Origin: Nonomuraea angiospora | GTDB lineage: Bacteria; Actinomycetota; Actinomycetes; Streptosporangiales; Streptosporangiaceae | Assembly (NCBI RefSeq): GCF_014873145.1 | Contig: NZ_JADBEK010000001.1 | Coordinates: 9,610,001 to 9,674,000, forward strand | Reading direction: 5' to 3' | DNA length: 64,000 nucleotides | In this document: positions 18,663-27,292 of the stretch, in pieces | How the letters are laid out: each line of letters opens with the position of its first letter | How positions within the stretch are numbered: the stretch's first letter is position 1 | The notes under the pieces: generated by a model | The model's database searches: none | Told to the model about the DNA's origin: nothing | Seen by the model: only the letters and a program-made list of their open reading frames with translations | Translations under genes and position numbers: made by a program

Positions 18663-20683
18663 GGGACGGGGCTCCCGTCCAGGGCCATGAGGGCGTTCGG
18701 GCGGAAGCCGCGCCACTGCTGCCGGTTGCGCTGCAGGAACGTCCCGATCGGCTCCTGCCAGGTGTGGTTGGCCGCCGGGCCCCTGCGCAGGATGTAGCCG
18801 AGCCCGTGCGTACGGTAGATCTGGCCACCCGCCGCCTGCAGCGCCTCCTGGAACTGGGTGTCCACCGAACGCCGCAACGGCCGGAACCCGCCCACCGCCT
18901 GGAAGGCCGAGCGCTCCACCAGGATCGTGCCACCGGCGACGAAGCTGGTGATCTGCTCGGTGACCTGCCTGCGGTGCACGGTGACGTCGATGGAGGTCAG
19001 GTACACGAACTCCGGCACCGTGCCCACCACCTGGGCGCCCGAGTACGAATGCGCCAGCAGCAGGTCGGACAGGAAGTCGGGGCCGTACCAGTCGTCGTCG
19101 TCCATCTTCAGCAGGAACGAGCCCGAGGCCCTGGCGGCGGCGTGGTTCAGCACCTCGCCGAACACGTCCTGGCGCTCGGCCTCGAACACGGTCAGCGGGC
19201 CCTCGAACGCCTCGATCGCCCTGGCCACGTCCGGGTGGGCCTTCGGGACGCCGTGCAGGGCGAGGATCACCTCGAGCTCGGCGCCGCGCTGGCGGGCGAC
19301 CTGGTCGAGCGCGAACGACACCATGTCGGTCCGGCGCGTGGCCAGCAGGACCGAGGTGAGCGGGGGCGCGGGGGCGGGCGCGCCGAGCTGCTCCCACCGC
19401 GCGGCGACGCCGTGCGTACGGAGCGCGGCGCGGCGCAGGCGGATGCTGTGCTCCTCGCGCCGCAGGTCGTCCGAGAGGTCCGGGCACTGCCCGACGAGTT
19501 CGACGAGCTCGTCGCCGAGCGCGCCCGCCCAGCGCGGCACGGCCTGCGCGCGCAGCGGCACCCCGGCGGCGGCCAGGCCGGCCAGCACCCGTACGGCGGC
19601 CAGGGGGCCGCTGTGCGCGTGCCGCCAGTCCACCTCGACGCCGCGGATCTGCCGGAGCCTGGCCACGTCGGCGTCGGTGACCCCGCCGGACTCGGCGAAC
19701 GACGTCACGACCTTGTCGTCCAGCACCACCGACCAGCGGCCGTCCCGCTCCACCAGGGAGGCCATGCCGCGGGAGGGGGTGGTGACGAAACCCTGGGGGT
19801 TCACGAGGCGTTCGTCCACGGGCGGGACCATGGAGGGCTCGCCGAGCACGTCGGGATCGGCCAGCGGGGAGTCGGCCATGCCCGGCCGTCCAAGGTGCTC
19901 CCAGGTCACGGCCCGGAGCGTCGGCCGTTCGATGGGCGTCTCGTCCCCGGCCCACTCCACGGTCTCCGCGTCGTCGTCAGCCGGTGCGGCATCAGGAACG
20001 GGGGAGGCGCTCTCCACCGACGGGTGGCCGAGGGTGCGCAGGACCACGTCGCTGCCCGGCGCGCCGACCCGTTCCGGCACCGGCCCCGTCACCTCGGCGG
20101 GGGTCGCGTTGGGGTCGCCGGGGCGCCAGTCGGCCGCCCCGACGCCCGCGATCGCCGCCGCCGGGGCCGCGATCACGTCGAGGCGGTGGCCCGCGAACGC
20201 CCGCGCCGTCGCGGTCACGGTACGGCCCGCGGGCGTGGCGGCGGAGAACCGGGCGTCGACCACCCAGACCCGGTTCCTGGGCTGGTAGACCCGCAGATCC
20301 GTCAAGGACCGCCACCGGTGCGCGGGGGTGGGGGTGGGGACCGGCGCGGGATGGGCGGCGGGCGTGTCGAGCACGGCCACGACCACCCGCTCGGCCTGGG
20401 GCAGCAGCTTGTGCAGCGTCGCGATCCTGCGCAGGTCGGCCGGGGTCTTGGCAAGCACGAGGACCTCGCCCACCTGCTCGGTCTCGGCGGGCGGCTCCAG
20501 CAGGTCCCGATCGAGGTCCACGACCTGCCGGTCCTCGCAGGCCGTCCCCGAAGAGTGCCGGCGGGCGCCCGTGGACGCCCCGGCGGACGCGGAGGCGGTC
20601 GCGGGGTAGAGGGGGGCGACGTCGTCGATCCCGGCGAAGAAGACCCGCGCTCCGGGCAGCTCCGCCAGCAGCTGACGGATCAT
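18659..20683 (-). CDS. Large glycosyltransferase of the DDDDWYG family with extra N-terminal region
   Basis: 674 aa; both ends overlap neighbours by ATGA. The C-terminal 370 residues match the whole protein encoded at 22836: DDLRREEHSIRLRRAA, an LLATRR strand, KMDDDDWYGP near 522-531, SYSGAQVVGT, VAGGTILVERSAFQAVGGF, YRTHGLGYILRRG, HTWQEP and QWRGFRPNALM. The DDDDWYG cluster probably binds metal and nucleotide-sugar as DXD motifs do. The N-terminal 300 residues (VFFAGIDDVAPLYPA, RVYQPRNRVWVVDARF) have no counterpart in the shorter paralogue and I cannot name them. Likely builds a surface glycan together with the flanking GT2 enzymes. Confidence 0.8.
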   Translation of the reverse strand: MIRQLLAELPGARVFFAGIDDVAPLYPATASASAGASTGARRHSSGTACEDRQVVDLDRDLLEPPAETEQVGEVLVLAKTPADLRRIATLHKLLPQAERVVVAVLDTPAAHPAPVPTPTPAHRWRSLTDLRVYQPRNRVWVVDARFSAATPAGRTVTATARAFAGHRLDVIAAPAAAIAGVGAADWRPGDPNATPAEVTGPVPERVGAPGSDVVLRTLGHPSVESASPVPDAAPADDDAETVEWAGDETPIERPTLRAVTWEHLGRPGMADSPLADPDVLGEPSMVPPVDERLVNPQGFVTTPSRGMASLVERDGRWSVVLDDKVVTSFAESGGVTDADVARLRQIRGVEVDWRHAHSGPLAAVRVLAGLAAAGVPLRAQAVPRWAGALGDELVELVGQCPDLSDDLRREEHSIRLRRAALRTHGVAARWEQLGAPAPAPPLTSVLLATRRTDMVSFALDQVARQRGAELEVILALHGVPKAHPDVARAIEAFEGPLTVFEAERQDVFGEVLNHAAARASGSFLLKMDDDDWYGPDFLSDLLLAHSYSGAQVVGTVPEFVYLTSIDVTVHRRQVTEQITSFVAGGTILVERSAFQAVGGFRPLRRSVDTQFQEALQAAGGQIYRTHGLGYILRRGPAANHTWQEPIGTFLQRNRQQWRGFRPNALMALDGSPVP

Positions 20684-22179
20684 CCGGCGCTCCGCAGCTG
20701 CTTGATCAGCGAGCTCAGCCCGCCCCGCTCCGCGGCCTCGTCGGCGGGCGGCGCGGCCGACAGCCGTTCGACCTCGGCCGCGAGCCGCTCCACCTCCGCC
20801 CGCAGCTCCTTGACCTCCCGCAGCCGCTCCCCGGCCAGGGCCCGCCATTTCGCGGGGTCGCCGGCCAGCGGCTCGGCCTCCTCCGCCGGCGCGAACCCGT
20901 ACTCGCCCCCGCTGACCCACTCCGACCCGAACATCTCGTCCACCAGGTTGTCCGCCTCGCCCTCGTGGAGCGCGGCGCGCGAGAAGGCGGCCGTGCGCTC
21001 CAGGCGGGCGGCCGCGACCCCGGAGGCGTCCTCCGACAGTGCGACGCTGACCAGACCGAGCAGGTCGCCGTCGGCGTGGCGTACGAGCCTGGACAGCGTG
21101 TCGGCGCCCAGCGTCCACCCGGAGGGGACGTGGAGCAGGAAGGGGGCGGGCGCGGCGGAGGTGGGTACGCTCTCCGCGAACACGACCCGGGGCTCGTGCG
21201 CGTAGAGATTGTGCAGCAGGCGCAGGTCGAGGAGGGGGTCGTCGAGGCTGGAGCGGCGCTCGCCGGTCAGCTTGCCCCAGGGGCCGACGAGGGTGACGGC
21301 CGCGTCGGCGAGGGTGCCCGCGAGGGCCGAGTCGACGCTCGCCCGCGTCCGCTCGTAGGTGGTGGCCGTCACGACGACCCGCACGTACGGCACCCGCCAG
21401 TGACGCCGGGGGTGGCTGCGCAGCCAGCGCAGATCGGGGATGAGATCGCCCAGGTAGGACCAGTTGTGCCGGTGCACCTCCTTCTCCCGCAGCATCACGG
21501 TGGAGGCTCCGACGTGCCAGGCCCTGGCCTGCGCGTCGGGGACGAACACCGCCCCCGCCTGCGCCAGCCGGTATCCGAGCTCGGTGTCCTCCGCCATGTT
21601 CAGGGAGGTGTCCACCCCGCCCGCCGCGCGCAGCAGATCGGCCCGTACGGACGTGGACGCGCCCGTGTGCAGCAGGTACGCGCTCGCGCCCGCGTCCTTG
21701 AGCCACCTGGTCGACTCCAAGGTCTTCCTCGTGTACTCGGACTGGACGCCCTCCTCGCCCGGCTCCTCGACGAACCGGACGTCCCCGATCACCACCGCGT
21801 GGTCGATCAGGTGGTGCCAGCGCATGTGCGCCTCAAGGTGGTCGTCCGCGAGGAGCATGTCGGAGTCGAGCCAGTGGATCACGTCCCCGGTGGCCGCGAG
21901 CTGCCCGGCCTGCCGGGCCGCGCCGCGTCCCCACCCGTCGGCCACGCGTACGACCCGCGCGCCCGCCACCTCCAGCGGCGGCTCGCTGCCGTCGTCCGCG
22001 ACCACGATCTCGACCAGTTCGGCCGGGTACGTCTGCCGTGCCAGCGCCGGGACCGTGCGCTCCAGCGCCTCCGCGCAGTCGTAGGCCGGGATGACCACGG
22101 AGACCCGCAGCGAGGGCTCCCACGCCCCCACCGCCGGCGGCCGCAGCGACCCGTAGTCGTTGTGCCGGACCCGCGTCAT
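20680..22179 (-). CDS. GT2 family glycosyltransferase with second module and coiled-coil tail (paralogue c)
   Basis: 499 aa. GT-A motifs VVIPAYD (28-34), ADDGS (61-65), LDSD (104-107), HTGASTSVRADLLRAAGGVD and EDTELGYRLAQAG. The shared second module follows (WRVPYVRVVV, RASVDSALAGTLADAAVTLVGPW, SSLDDPLLDLRLL, VARLVRH-like and ARLERTAAFSRAAL segments). The last 60 residues are a Glu/Arg/Leu coiled coil (EVKELRAEVERLAAEVERL). Start and stop overlap the adjacent genes by ATGA, so it is translated in a fixed series with the coiled-coil membrane protein upstream and the large transferase downstream. Substrate unknown. Confidence 0.85.
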   Translation of the reverse strand: MTRVRHNDYGSLRPPAVGAWEPSLRVSVVIPAYDCAEALERTVPALARQTYPAELVEIVVADDGSEPPLEVAGARVVRVADGWGRGAARQAGQLAATGDVIHWLDSDMLLADDHLEAHMRWHHLIDHAVVIGDVRFVEEPGEEGVQSEYTRKTLESTRWLKDAGASAYLLHTGASTSVRADLLRAAGGVDTSLNMAEDTELGYRLAQAGAVFVPDAQARAWHVGASTVMLREKEVHRHNWSYLGDLIPDLRWLRSHPRRHWRVPYVRVVVTATTYERTRASVDSALAGTLADAAVTLVGPWGKLTGERRSSLDDPLLDLRLLHNLYAHEPRVVFAESVPTSAAPAPFLLHVPSGWTLGADTLSRLVRHADGDLLGLVSVALSEDASGVAAARLERTAAFSRAALHEGEADNLVDEMFGSEWVSGGEYGFAPAEEAEPLAGDPAKWRALAGERLREVKELRAEVERLAAEVERLSAAPPADEAAERGGLSSLIKQLRSAG

Positions 22180-22613
22180 ACGGAGTCCCTGGCCAGCGCG
22201 CGAACCTCCGCGCGCAGCTCCTCCACCTCTCGCGCCCGCGCCATGGCGTTGACCCGGTCCTCTCCAAGTGAGGCCAGGATGGCGCCGAGGTCGTCGGCCC
22301 GCCGCGCGGCGGAGTCCTCGACGGCCTGCACCAGCAGGTCCAGCCTGGTCTCGATGTTCTTGAGCGCTGTGGTGGTCCTCGCCAGCTCGGCCTCGTACTT
22401 CTTGATCCGCAGATCGATGCGGTGCGCCTTGCCGTCGAGGCGGCGCACGGTGAGCACGAGGAAGGCGAGGCCCGCCAGGGTGACCAGGAAGGCCACCGTG
22501 ACCGCTGCCGCGCCGAAAGTGATCAGGCCGGCGAGGACGAGCAGGGCGAGCACGCCGGCGGTGAGAGCTGCGAGGAGTGCGGCGGTCGCTGCCAGTCGGC
22601 GGGGCGAGAGCAT
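22176..22613 (-). CDS. Small membrane protein with two helices and a coiled-coil tail
   Basis: 145 aa, first gene of the minus-strand glycosyltransferase operon. Two hydrophobic helices at about 8-30 and 33-55 are followed by a charged cytoplasmic tail with heptads (KAHRIDLRIKKYEAELARTTTALKNIETRLDLLV) to the end. I recognise no named family. Because its stop overlaps the start of a transferase that ends in a coiled coil, a scaffold or membrane anchor for the transferases is a reasonable inference. The ATG at 22613 has only a weak ribosome site. Confidence 0.65.
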   Translation of the reverse strand: MLSPRRLAATAALLAALTAGVLALLVLAGLITFGAAAVTVAFLVTLAGLAFLVLTVRRLDGKAHRIDLRIKKYEAELARTTTALKNIETRLDLLVQAVEDSAARRADDLGAILASLGEDRVNAMARAREVEELRAEVRALARDSV

Positions 22614-22835
22614 CCGCGCATACCTTTCGTTTGGAACATCAGAGGCGTCGAGGACATCACGGGATTATTGACACCTTAATAAACACCGGCACCTACCGTG
22701 CCATAGCTTCCTGGAGGAAAACTGAGAATCGCCTCCGCTCCACCTGCGGCGTAGGGCCTGCCGAATGTGGTGGCCGCGTCTACCCGTCAGTAAAACCGGC
22801 GTAAGGTAGGCGCCGACCAAGTCCCAAGGAGGCCC

Positions 22836-23921
22836 ATGTCCATCACCCCTTGTGGCTTCGCGCGTACGCCGGAGAAGGGGCTGGCCCGCCTGCACTGGGC
22901 GCACGACGGCTGGGCGGTGGAGGGCGGGCGCCCCGACGTGCCCGCGCTGCGCCCGCTGCGCGGGCTGGAGATCGAGTGGCCCGCCGCCGAGGTGCCCTTG
23001 GAGGGGTTGCTGCGGCTGGCCGCCGCCGGGGTGCCGCTGACCGCCGAGCGCGCCGCGCCCTGGGTGCCCGGCGACCTCGCCGCGCTGCTCACCGACCGCG
23101 ACTGGCTCGGCCACGCGGCCGACGGGACCGCGCGTTCGCTGGCCGACCTGCGGCGGGAGGAGCACAGCGTACGCCTGCGCCGCCTGGCGCACCGCGCCTC
23201 CATGCCCTCGGTCCGGCCCTCGGTCAGCATCGTGATGTCCAGCAAGCGGCCGGGGATGGTGGGGTCGGCGCTGGCCCAGATGGGCCGGCAGCGGGACGTT
23301 GAGGCCGAGGTGCTGCTCGGGCTGCACGGGGTGGGCTTCGAGGAGGTGCGGGAGGCGGTCGAGTCGTGTTCGCTGCCCGTGAAATGGATCGAGGCTTCGC
23401 AGGACGTTCCGTTCGGAGAGGTGCTCAACCGGTTGGCGGCCCTGGCGCGCGGCGACCACCTGGTGAAGTGGGACGACGACGACTGGTACGGGCCGCGCCA
23501 CCTGGGGGATCTGCTCATGGCGCTGGCCTACTCGGGGGCCGACGTGGTCGGGACGACGGCCGAGTTCTTCTACCTGGAGCCGCTGCGGGCCACGGTGCGG
23601 CGGACGACTTTCGCGAGCGGTGCGGCGTATCCGAGCGAGGTGTGGGCCGATCATGTGGCCGGAGGGACGATCTTGATTTCCCGGGCGAAATTTCAAGAAA
23701 TTGGGGGATTTCCTAGGCTGTCGCGGGCAGTCGATCTCGAGTTTCTCAAAGCAGCACAAAAGGCCGGTGCGCGCGTCTACCGTACCCACGGGCTGGGCTA
23801 CGTTCTGCGCCGGGGGCTCAGCGACGAGCACACCTGGCAGCTGCCCCTCGCCCACTTCCTCAAGGTGGCCGCCGGCCAGTGGCGCGGCTTCCGCCCGAGC
23901 CTGCTGATGGAAGCCGCATGA
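22836..23921 (+). CDS. Glycosyltransferase of the DDDDWYG family (short paralogue)
   Basis: 361 aa with a strong ribosome site (AAGGAGG) before ATG 22836. Residues 1-125 are a variable N-terminal domain ending in LRREEHSVRLRRLAHRAS. Residues 128-361 hold the GT-A-like core: SIVMSSKRPGMV, EVLLGLHG, GEVLNRLAALARGDHLVKWDDDDWYGP (the Asp cluster at 213-216), YSGADVVGT, VAGGTILISRAKFQEIGGF, RVYRTHGLGYVLRRG and QWRGFRP. It is colinear with the C-terminal half of the protein at 18659-20683, so the two arose by duplication. A short AT-richer patch around 23680-23760 is unlike the rest of the gene. Its stop overlaps the next start. Confidence 0.82.
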   Translation: MSITPCGFARTPEKGLARLHWAHDGWAVEGGRPDVPALRPLRGLEIEWPAAEVPLEGLLRLAAAGVPLTAERAAPWVPGDLAALLTDRDWLGHAADGTARSLADLRREEHSVRLRRLAHRASMPSVRPSVSIVMSSKRPGMVGSALAQMGRQRDVEAEVLLGLHGVGFEEVREAVESCSLPVKWIEASQDVPFGEVLNRLAALARGDHLVKWDDDDWYGPRHLGDLLMALAYSGADVVGTTAEFFYLEPLRATVRRTTFASGAAYPSEVWADHVAGGTILISRAKFQEIGGFPRLSRAVDLEFLKAAQKAGARVYRTHGLGYVLRRGLSDEHTWQLPLAHFLKVAAGQWRGFRPSLLMEAA

Positions 23922-25564
23922 CCACGGATGTCGCCGGTACGGCCAGGGTGCGCGGCAACGACTACCGGATCCTCCAACCCCTCCAGGAAGACCTCACCCC
24001 GGAGCTCACGGTCAGCGTGGTCATCCCGGCCTACGGCGGGCAGGACAAGCTCGACCTGGTGCTCGCCGGGCTGGCCGGGCAGACGTACCCGGCGGAGCTG
24101 ACCGAGGTCATCGTCGTCGACAACGGCAGCGCGCCCCCGCTGCGCCTGCCCGCCGTCCGCCCCGAGCGGACCCGCCTGATCGTCTGCGCGGAGCCGGGCC
24201 GGGCCAGTGCCCGCAACGCCGGGCTGGCCGAGGCGACCGGCGACGTGATCCACTGGCTCGACTCCGACGTGGTGCTCACCCCGGGCGCGATCGCGGCCCA
24301 CATGCGCTGGCACCACGCCGCCCCCTACCTGGTCGTCACCGGCTACATCCGCTTCACCGACGCCGAGGTGCCCCGCGAGCTGCCCGACGACCTGGAGAGG
24401 CACTTCGAGCCCGCGGCGCCGCACGCCTGGATCGTCGATCTCGTCGAGCGCACCGACGGGCTCACCGACAACCCGCAGCGCCCGTTCAGCCTGCACGTCG
24501 GGGGCGCGACCTCGGTCAACGCCCGGCTGATCGAGGCCGCCGGGCCGATGGACGACGAGCTGATCCTGGGCCAGGACACCGAGATGGGCTACCGGCTCGG
24601 CCAGGCGGGCGCCGTCTTCGTGCCGGAGCCGTCGGCCCGCGCCTACCACCTCGGGCCCACCATGCGGATGCGCGGCAAACAGCCGATCGACCGGGTGAGC
24701 CACGCGTTCGTGGCCGACCGCATCCCGGCCTACCGGTGGCTGCGGGGGCATCCCGGGCGGCAGTGGAAGGTGCCGTACGTCACCGTGGTGGTGGACGGCA
24801 CGGCGGGCTACGACTCGGTGCGCGCGACGGTGGACGCGCTGCTCGCCGGCACGTTACCCGACCTGTCCGTGCTCGTCCTCGGGCCCTGGGACACCCTCGG
24901 CCGCGACCGCCGCGCCCCCCTGAAGGACCCCGACCTCGACCTGGTGCTGGTCCAGGGCCACTATCGCCATGAAGGCCGGGTACGCCTGTCCGCCACGGAG
25001 TCCGTCGACCCCGCCGTGCCCTTCGTGCTGCGCCTGCCGCCCGGCTGGGTCCCCGGCGAGGACTCCCTGGCCCGCCTGCTCGACCTGGCCCGCGACGAGG
25101 GGCTCGGCCTGGTGAACGTGCTGCTCCACGAGTCCTCCCAGGGGGTCGTCGCGGCCCGCCTGGAACGCGCGTCCGCCTTCGCCCGCGCCCGCATCGTGGT
25201 GTCGCCGGGGGAGGACCTGGACGACGCGGTGGACTCGGTGTCGGGCGTCACCTGGGTGGAGGCGGGGACGTACGGCTTCACGACCGAGCCTGGGACGATC
25301 CTCGGGCGGCGGGGAGCGTACCGGGCGCGCCTGGAGGCGCAGGCCGAGGCGGCCCGGCTGGCCAAGGAGGCGGAGCGGCTGCGGGCGCAGGTGGCCAAGT
25401 GGCGGGACGAGGCGGGGCGCTGGCGCAAGTCGACCGTGGAGCTGCGGCGCGAGGTCGGCACGCTGCGCCGCCAGCTGGCCGCCGCCGGCCGCGCCCAGCA
25501 GAGCCTGCGGGTCCTGGTCTCGACGACCATGAAACGCGCCTTACGCAAACGCCTGCGCGGCTGA
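23918..25564 (+). CDS. GT2 family glycosyltransferase with second module and coiled-coil tail (paralogue e)
   Basis: 548 aa from the ATG overlapping the previous stop. VVIPAYGGQDKLDL (34-47), VDNGS (67-71), WLDSD (113-117), LHVGGATSVNARLIEA and GQDTEMGYRLGQAG mark the GT-A core. The shared second module follows (WKVPYVTVVVD, RATVDALLAGTLPDLSVLVLGPW, PDLDLVLVQGHY, RLPPGWVPGEDSL, ARLERASAFARARI). The C-terminal 90 residues are a coiled coil (EAQAEAARLAKEAERLRAQVAKW) and then a basic end. Note DNGS and QDTE where paralogues have DDGS and EDTE. Its stop codon lies inside the stem of the terminator-like hairpin at 25561-25605. Confidence 0.85.
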   Translation: MTTDVAGTARVRGNDYRILQPLQEDLTPELTVSVVIPAYGGQDKLDLVLAGLAGQTYPAELTEVIVVDNGSAPPLRLPAVRPERTRLIVCAEPGRASARNAGLAEATGDVIHWLDSDVVLTPGAIAAHMRWHHAAPYLVVTGYIRFTDAEVPRELPDDLERHFEPAAPHAWIVDLVERTDGLTDNPQRPFSLHVGGATSVNARLIEAAGPMDDELILGQDTEMGYRLGQAGAVFVPEPSARAYHLGPTMRMRGKQPIDRVSHAFVADRIPAYRWLRGHPGRQWKVPYVTVVVDGTAGYDSVRATVDALLAGTLPDLSVLVLGPWDTLGRDRRAPLKDPDLDLVLVQGHYRHEGRVRLSATESVDPAVPFVLRLPPGWVPGEDSLARLLDLARDEGLGLVNVLLHESSQGVVAARLERASAFARARIVVSPGEDLDDAVDSVSGVTWVEAGTYGFTTEPGTILGRRGAYRARLEAQAEAARLAKEAERLRAQVAKWRDEAGRWRKSTVELRREVGTLRRQLAAAGRAQQSLRVLVSTTMKRALRKRLRG

Positions 25565-25605
25565 CCCGCCCGCCCTTGAAGGGGCCCTTGGAGGGGGCGG
25601 GTCAG
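25561..25605. terminator. Hairpin between convergent glycosyltransferase genes, containing both stop codons
   Basis: An 11-base perfect stem, 25561-25571 (CTGACCCGCCC) with 25595-25605, and a 23-base loop. The TGA of the plus-strand gene (25562-25564) and the stop of the minus-strand gene (25602-25604) are both within the arms. No T-run follows on either strand, so termination would be hairpin-driven or Rho-assisted. Confidence 0.6.
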
Positions 25606-27134
25606 TTGGGGCGGAGGGCGGACTTGAGGCGGCGCAGCAGCGTGTTCTCCGGGGGCACGCCGTTCTCTGGGGGCACCGTGTTCTCCGGCGGCACCGGGAC
25701 GGTCACCGGGGCGGCAGCCGGGGCCGGGGCGGGGATGGCGACCGGGTCGGGCTGCGCGGGAGCGGGCGCGGGCCAGTAGCGGTCCGGCGGCTCGTGGCGT
25801 ACGCCGTGGGTGGTGGCGATGAGGTCGTCCACGTCGGCGGTCCCCGGGTCGGCGAGCAGGACCGCGCGGCCGAGGGCGGAGGTGCGCTCCAGCCGGGCCG
25901 TGCGCCCGTCGGGCAGGTCGACGATCAGCACGCCGGCGAGGTCCTTCTGCACCGACTCGATCATGCGCTCCAGCGTCGCCCGGTGCAGCGGCACGTCGAC
26001 CGGCCCCCGGTAGCGGAACGGCGTGGGCGCCGGGGTGGGGGCGGCCTCGTCGATCAGGCGGACGCGGTCGTCGTGCGCGAACAGGTCACGCATCAGCCGC
26101 AGCTCGAAACACGGGTCCGACAGGACGGACCGGCGCCCGGAGGCCAGCCGCGACCACGGCCCCACCAGCGTCACCACCACGTCCTGCAGCTTGCCGTCCA
26201 GCGCCGCCGCCACCGCCTGCCGCACCACCGACTCGGAGGTGTCCGTGACGTCGAGCACGATCTCCACGTACGGCACCAGCCACCGCCGCCCCCGGTCCTT
26301 GCGCAGGTCCCTGCGCAGCGGGATCCGGTGCGCCAGGTACGGCTCCACGGCCCGCACGGCGCGCTCCCTGTCGCGGTGCTGCGCGGGCAGCCCCAGGTGC
26401 ACGGCCTGCGCGTCCATGTCCGGGACGAACACCACGCCGTGCATGGCCAGCCGGTAGGAGAACTCGGTGTCCTCGCCCCGCGCCACGTTCGGGTCGAGAC
26501 CGCCCACGGCGTGGAAGACCTCCCGGGGCAGGGCGAAGGTCGGCCCCGTGCACACGTGGTACGGGTTGCGGCTCTTGCGCAGCCCGTCGGTCTTGGCGAT
26601 CGTCGCCTCGGTGGAGCTCGACACGGCCCCGGCCAGGTCGAACAGCTCTCCCAGGTGTCCCGCGCGGAAGACCTGGCGCGGCGTGACCGGCGGCGCGTCC
26701 ACGAACTTCTTCATCCCGATCGTGACGAGATAGTCCGTCACGTGGTGCCAGCGGGCCAGGGCCTCGATGTGCTCACGGCAGGCGACCATGTCGGCGTCGA
26801 GACGCTGGATGATCTCGCCGTCGGCGGCCTTCGCGCCGGTGTTGACGGCGTTGGAGATGCCCCAGCCGTCGCGCACCCGTACGACGCGGGTGTTGACGGG
26901 GCGGATCTCGGGCAGCCGGATGGGAGGCTCGCTGCCGTCGTCGACGACGAGGACCTCCATGAGATGGTCCGGGTACGTCTGCGCCGCCAGCGCCGCGAGT
27001 GTCAGGTCGAGCCGGTCCTGCCCGCCGTGAGCGGGTATCACCACGCTCACGGAAAGGGCGGGTGACCAGGTGCCGAGCTCCGGCGCCGCGATCGGCGAAT
27101 AGTCGTTCTGCGTCAAAGCAGGACGCGCGTCCAT
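25602..27134 (-). CDS. GT2 family glycosyltransferase with second module and Pro/Ala-rich tail (paralogue f)
   Basis: 510 aa. I take the ATG at 27134 because the protein then begins like its paralogues (NDYSPIAAPELGTWSPALSV); upstream codons in frame look non-coding. VVIPAHGGQDRLDL (31-44), VDDGS (64-68), RLDADM (111-116) and GEDTEFSYRLAMHG mark the core, and the shared module follows (WLVPYVEIVLD, AALDGKLQDVVVTLVGPW, RRSVLSDPCFELRL, ARLERTSALGRAVL). Unlike the others, its tail is a Pro/Ala/Val-rich low-complexity segment with three PPEN repeats (VPPENTVPPENGVPPENT) instead of a coiled coil. Divergent from thrC. Confidence 0.85.
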   Translation of the reverse strand: MDARPALTQNDYSPIAAPELGTWSPALSVSVVIPAHGGQDRLDLTLAALAAQTYPDHLMEVLVVDDGSEPPIRLPEIRPVNTRVVRVRDGWGISNAVNTGAKAADGEIIQRLDADMVACREHIEALARWHHVTDYLVTIGMKKFVDAPPVTPRQVFRAGHLGELFDLAGAVSSSTEATIAKTDGLRKSRNPYHVCTGPTFALPREVFHAVGGLDPNVARGEDTEFSYRLAMHGVVFVPDMDAQAVHLGLPAQHRDRERAVRAVEPYLAHRIPLRRDLRKDRGRRWLVPYVEIVLDVTDTSESVVRQAVAAALDGKLQDVVVTLVGPWSRLASGRRSVLSDPCFELRLMRDLFAHDDRVRLIDEAAPTPAPTPFRYRGPVDVPLHRATLERMIESVQKDLAGVLIVDLPDGRTARLERTSALGRAVLLADPGTADVDDLIATTHGVRHEPPDRYWPAPAPAQPDPVAIPAPAPAAAPVTVPVPPENTVPPENGVPPENTLLRRLKSALRPN

Positions 27135-27255
27135 GGTGGTGACCCCCTGGCCCGAGACCTTATCGGGAGATGCTGAGAATTTCCTGAATAGCGCCCCTGT
27201 CCAACGGAGGTGTCCGGCGGGTGGACGCGGATCCGCGCGGGCCCGCCGCACCCCG

Positions 27256-27261
27256 TACACT
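27256..27261 (+). promoter_or_regulatory. Candidate -10 for thrC-thrB
   Basis: TACACT fits the TAnnnT consensus and lies 31 bases upstream of the thrC ATG, leaving a short leader that holds the GGTAGGGAG ribosome site. No good -35 is visible. A separate promoter fits the physical separation of thrC from hom. Confidence 0.4.
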
Positions 27262-27292
27262 CTGTGCCCAACACCGCAGGTAGGGAGTCATC

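Noticed and set aside
15589..18933. 1114-residue minus-strand frame across lysA, hom and a glycosyltransferase
   Set aside because: Crosses well-supported genes in a different frame and is Gly/Arg/Pro-rich without domains.
22669..22694. TTGACA promoter for the gene at 22836
   Set aside because: TTGACA at 22669 has its nearest TAnnnT (TACCGT) 20 bases on, too far apart for a standard promoter.
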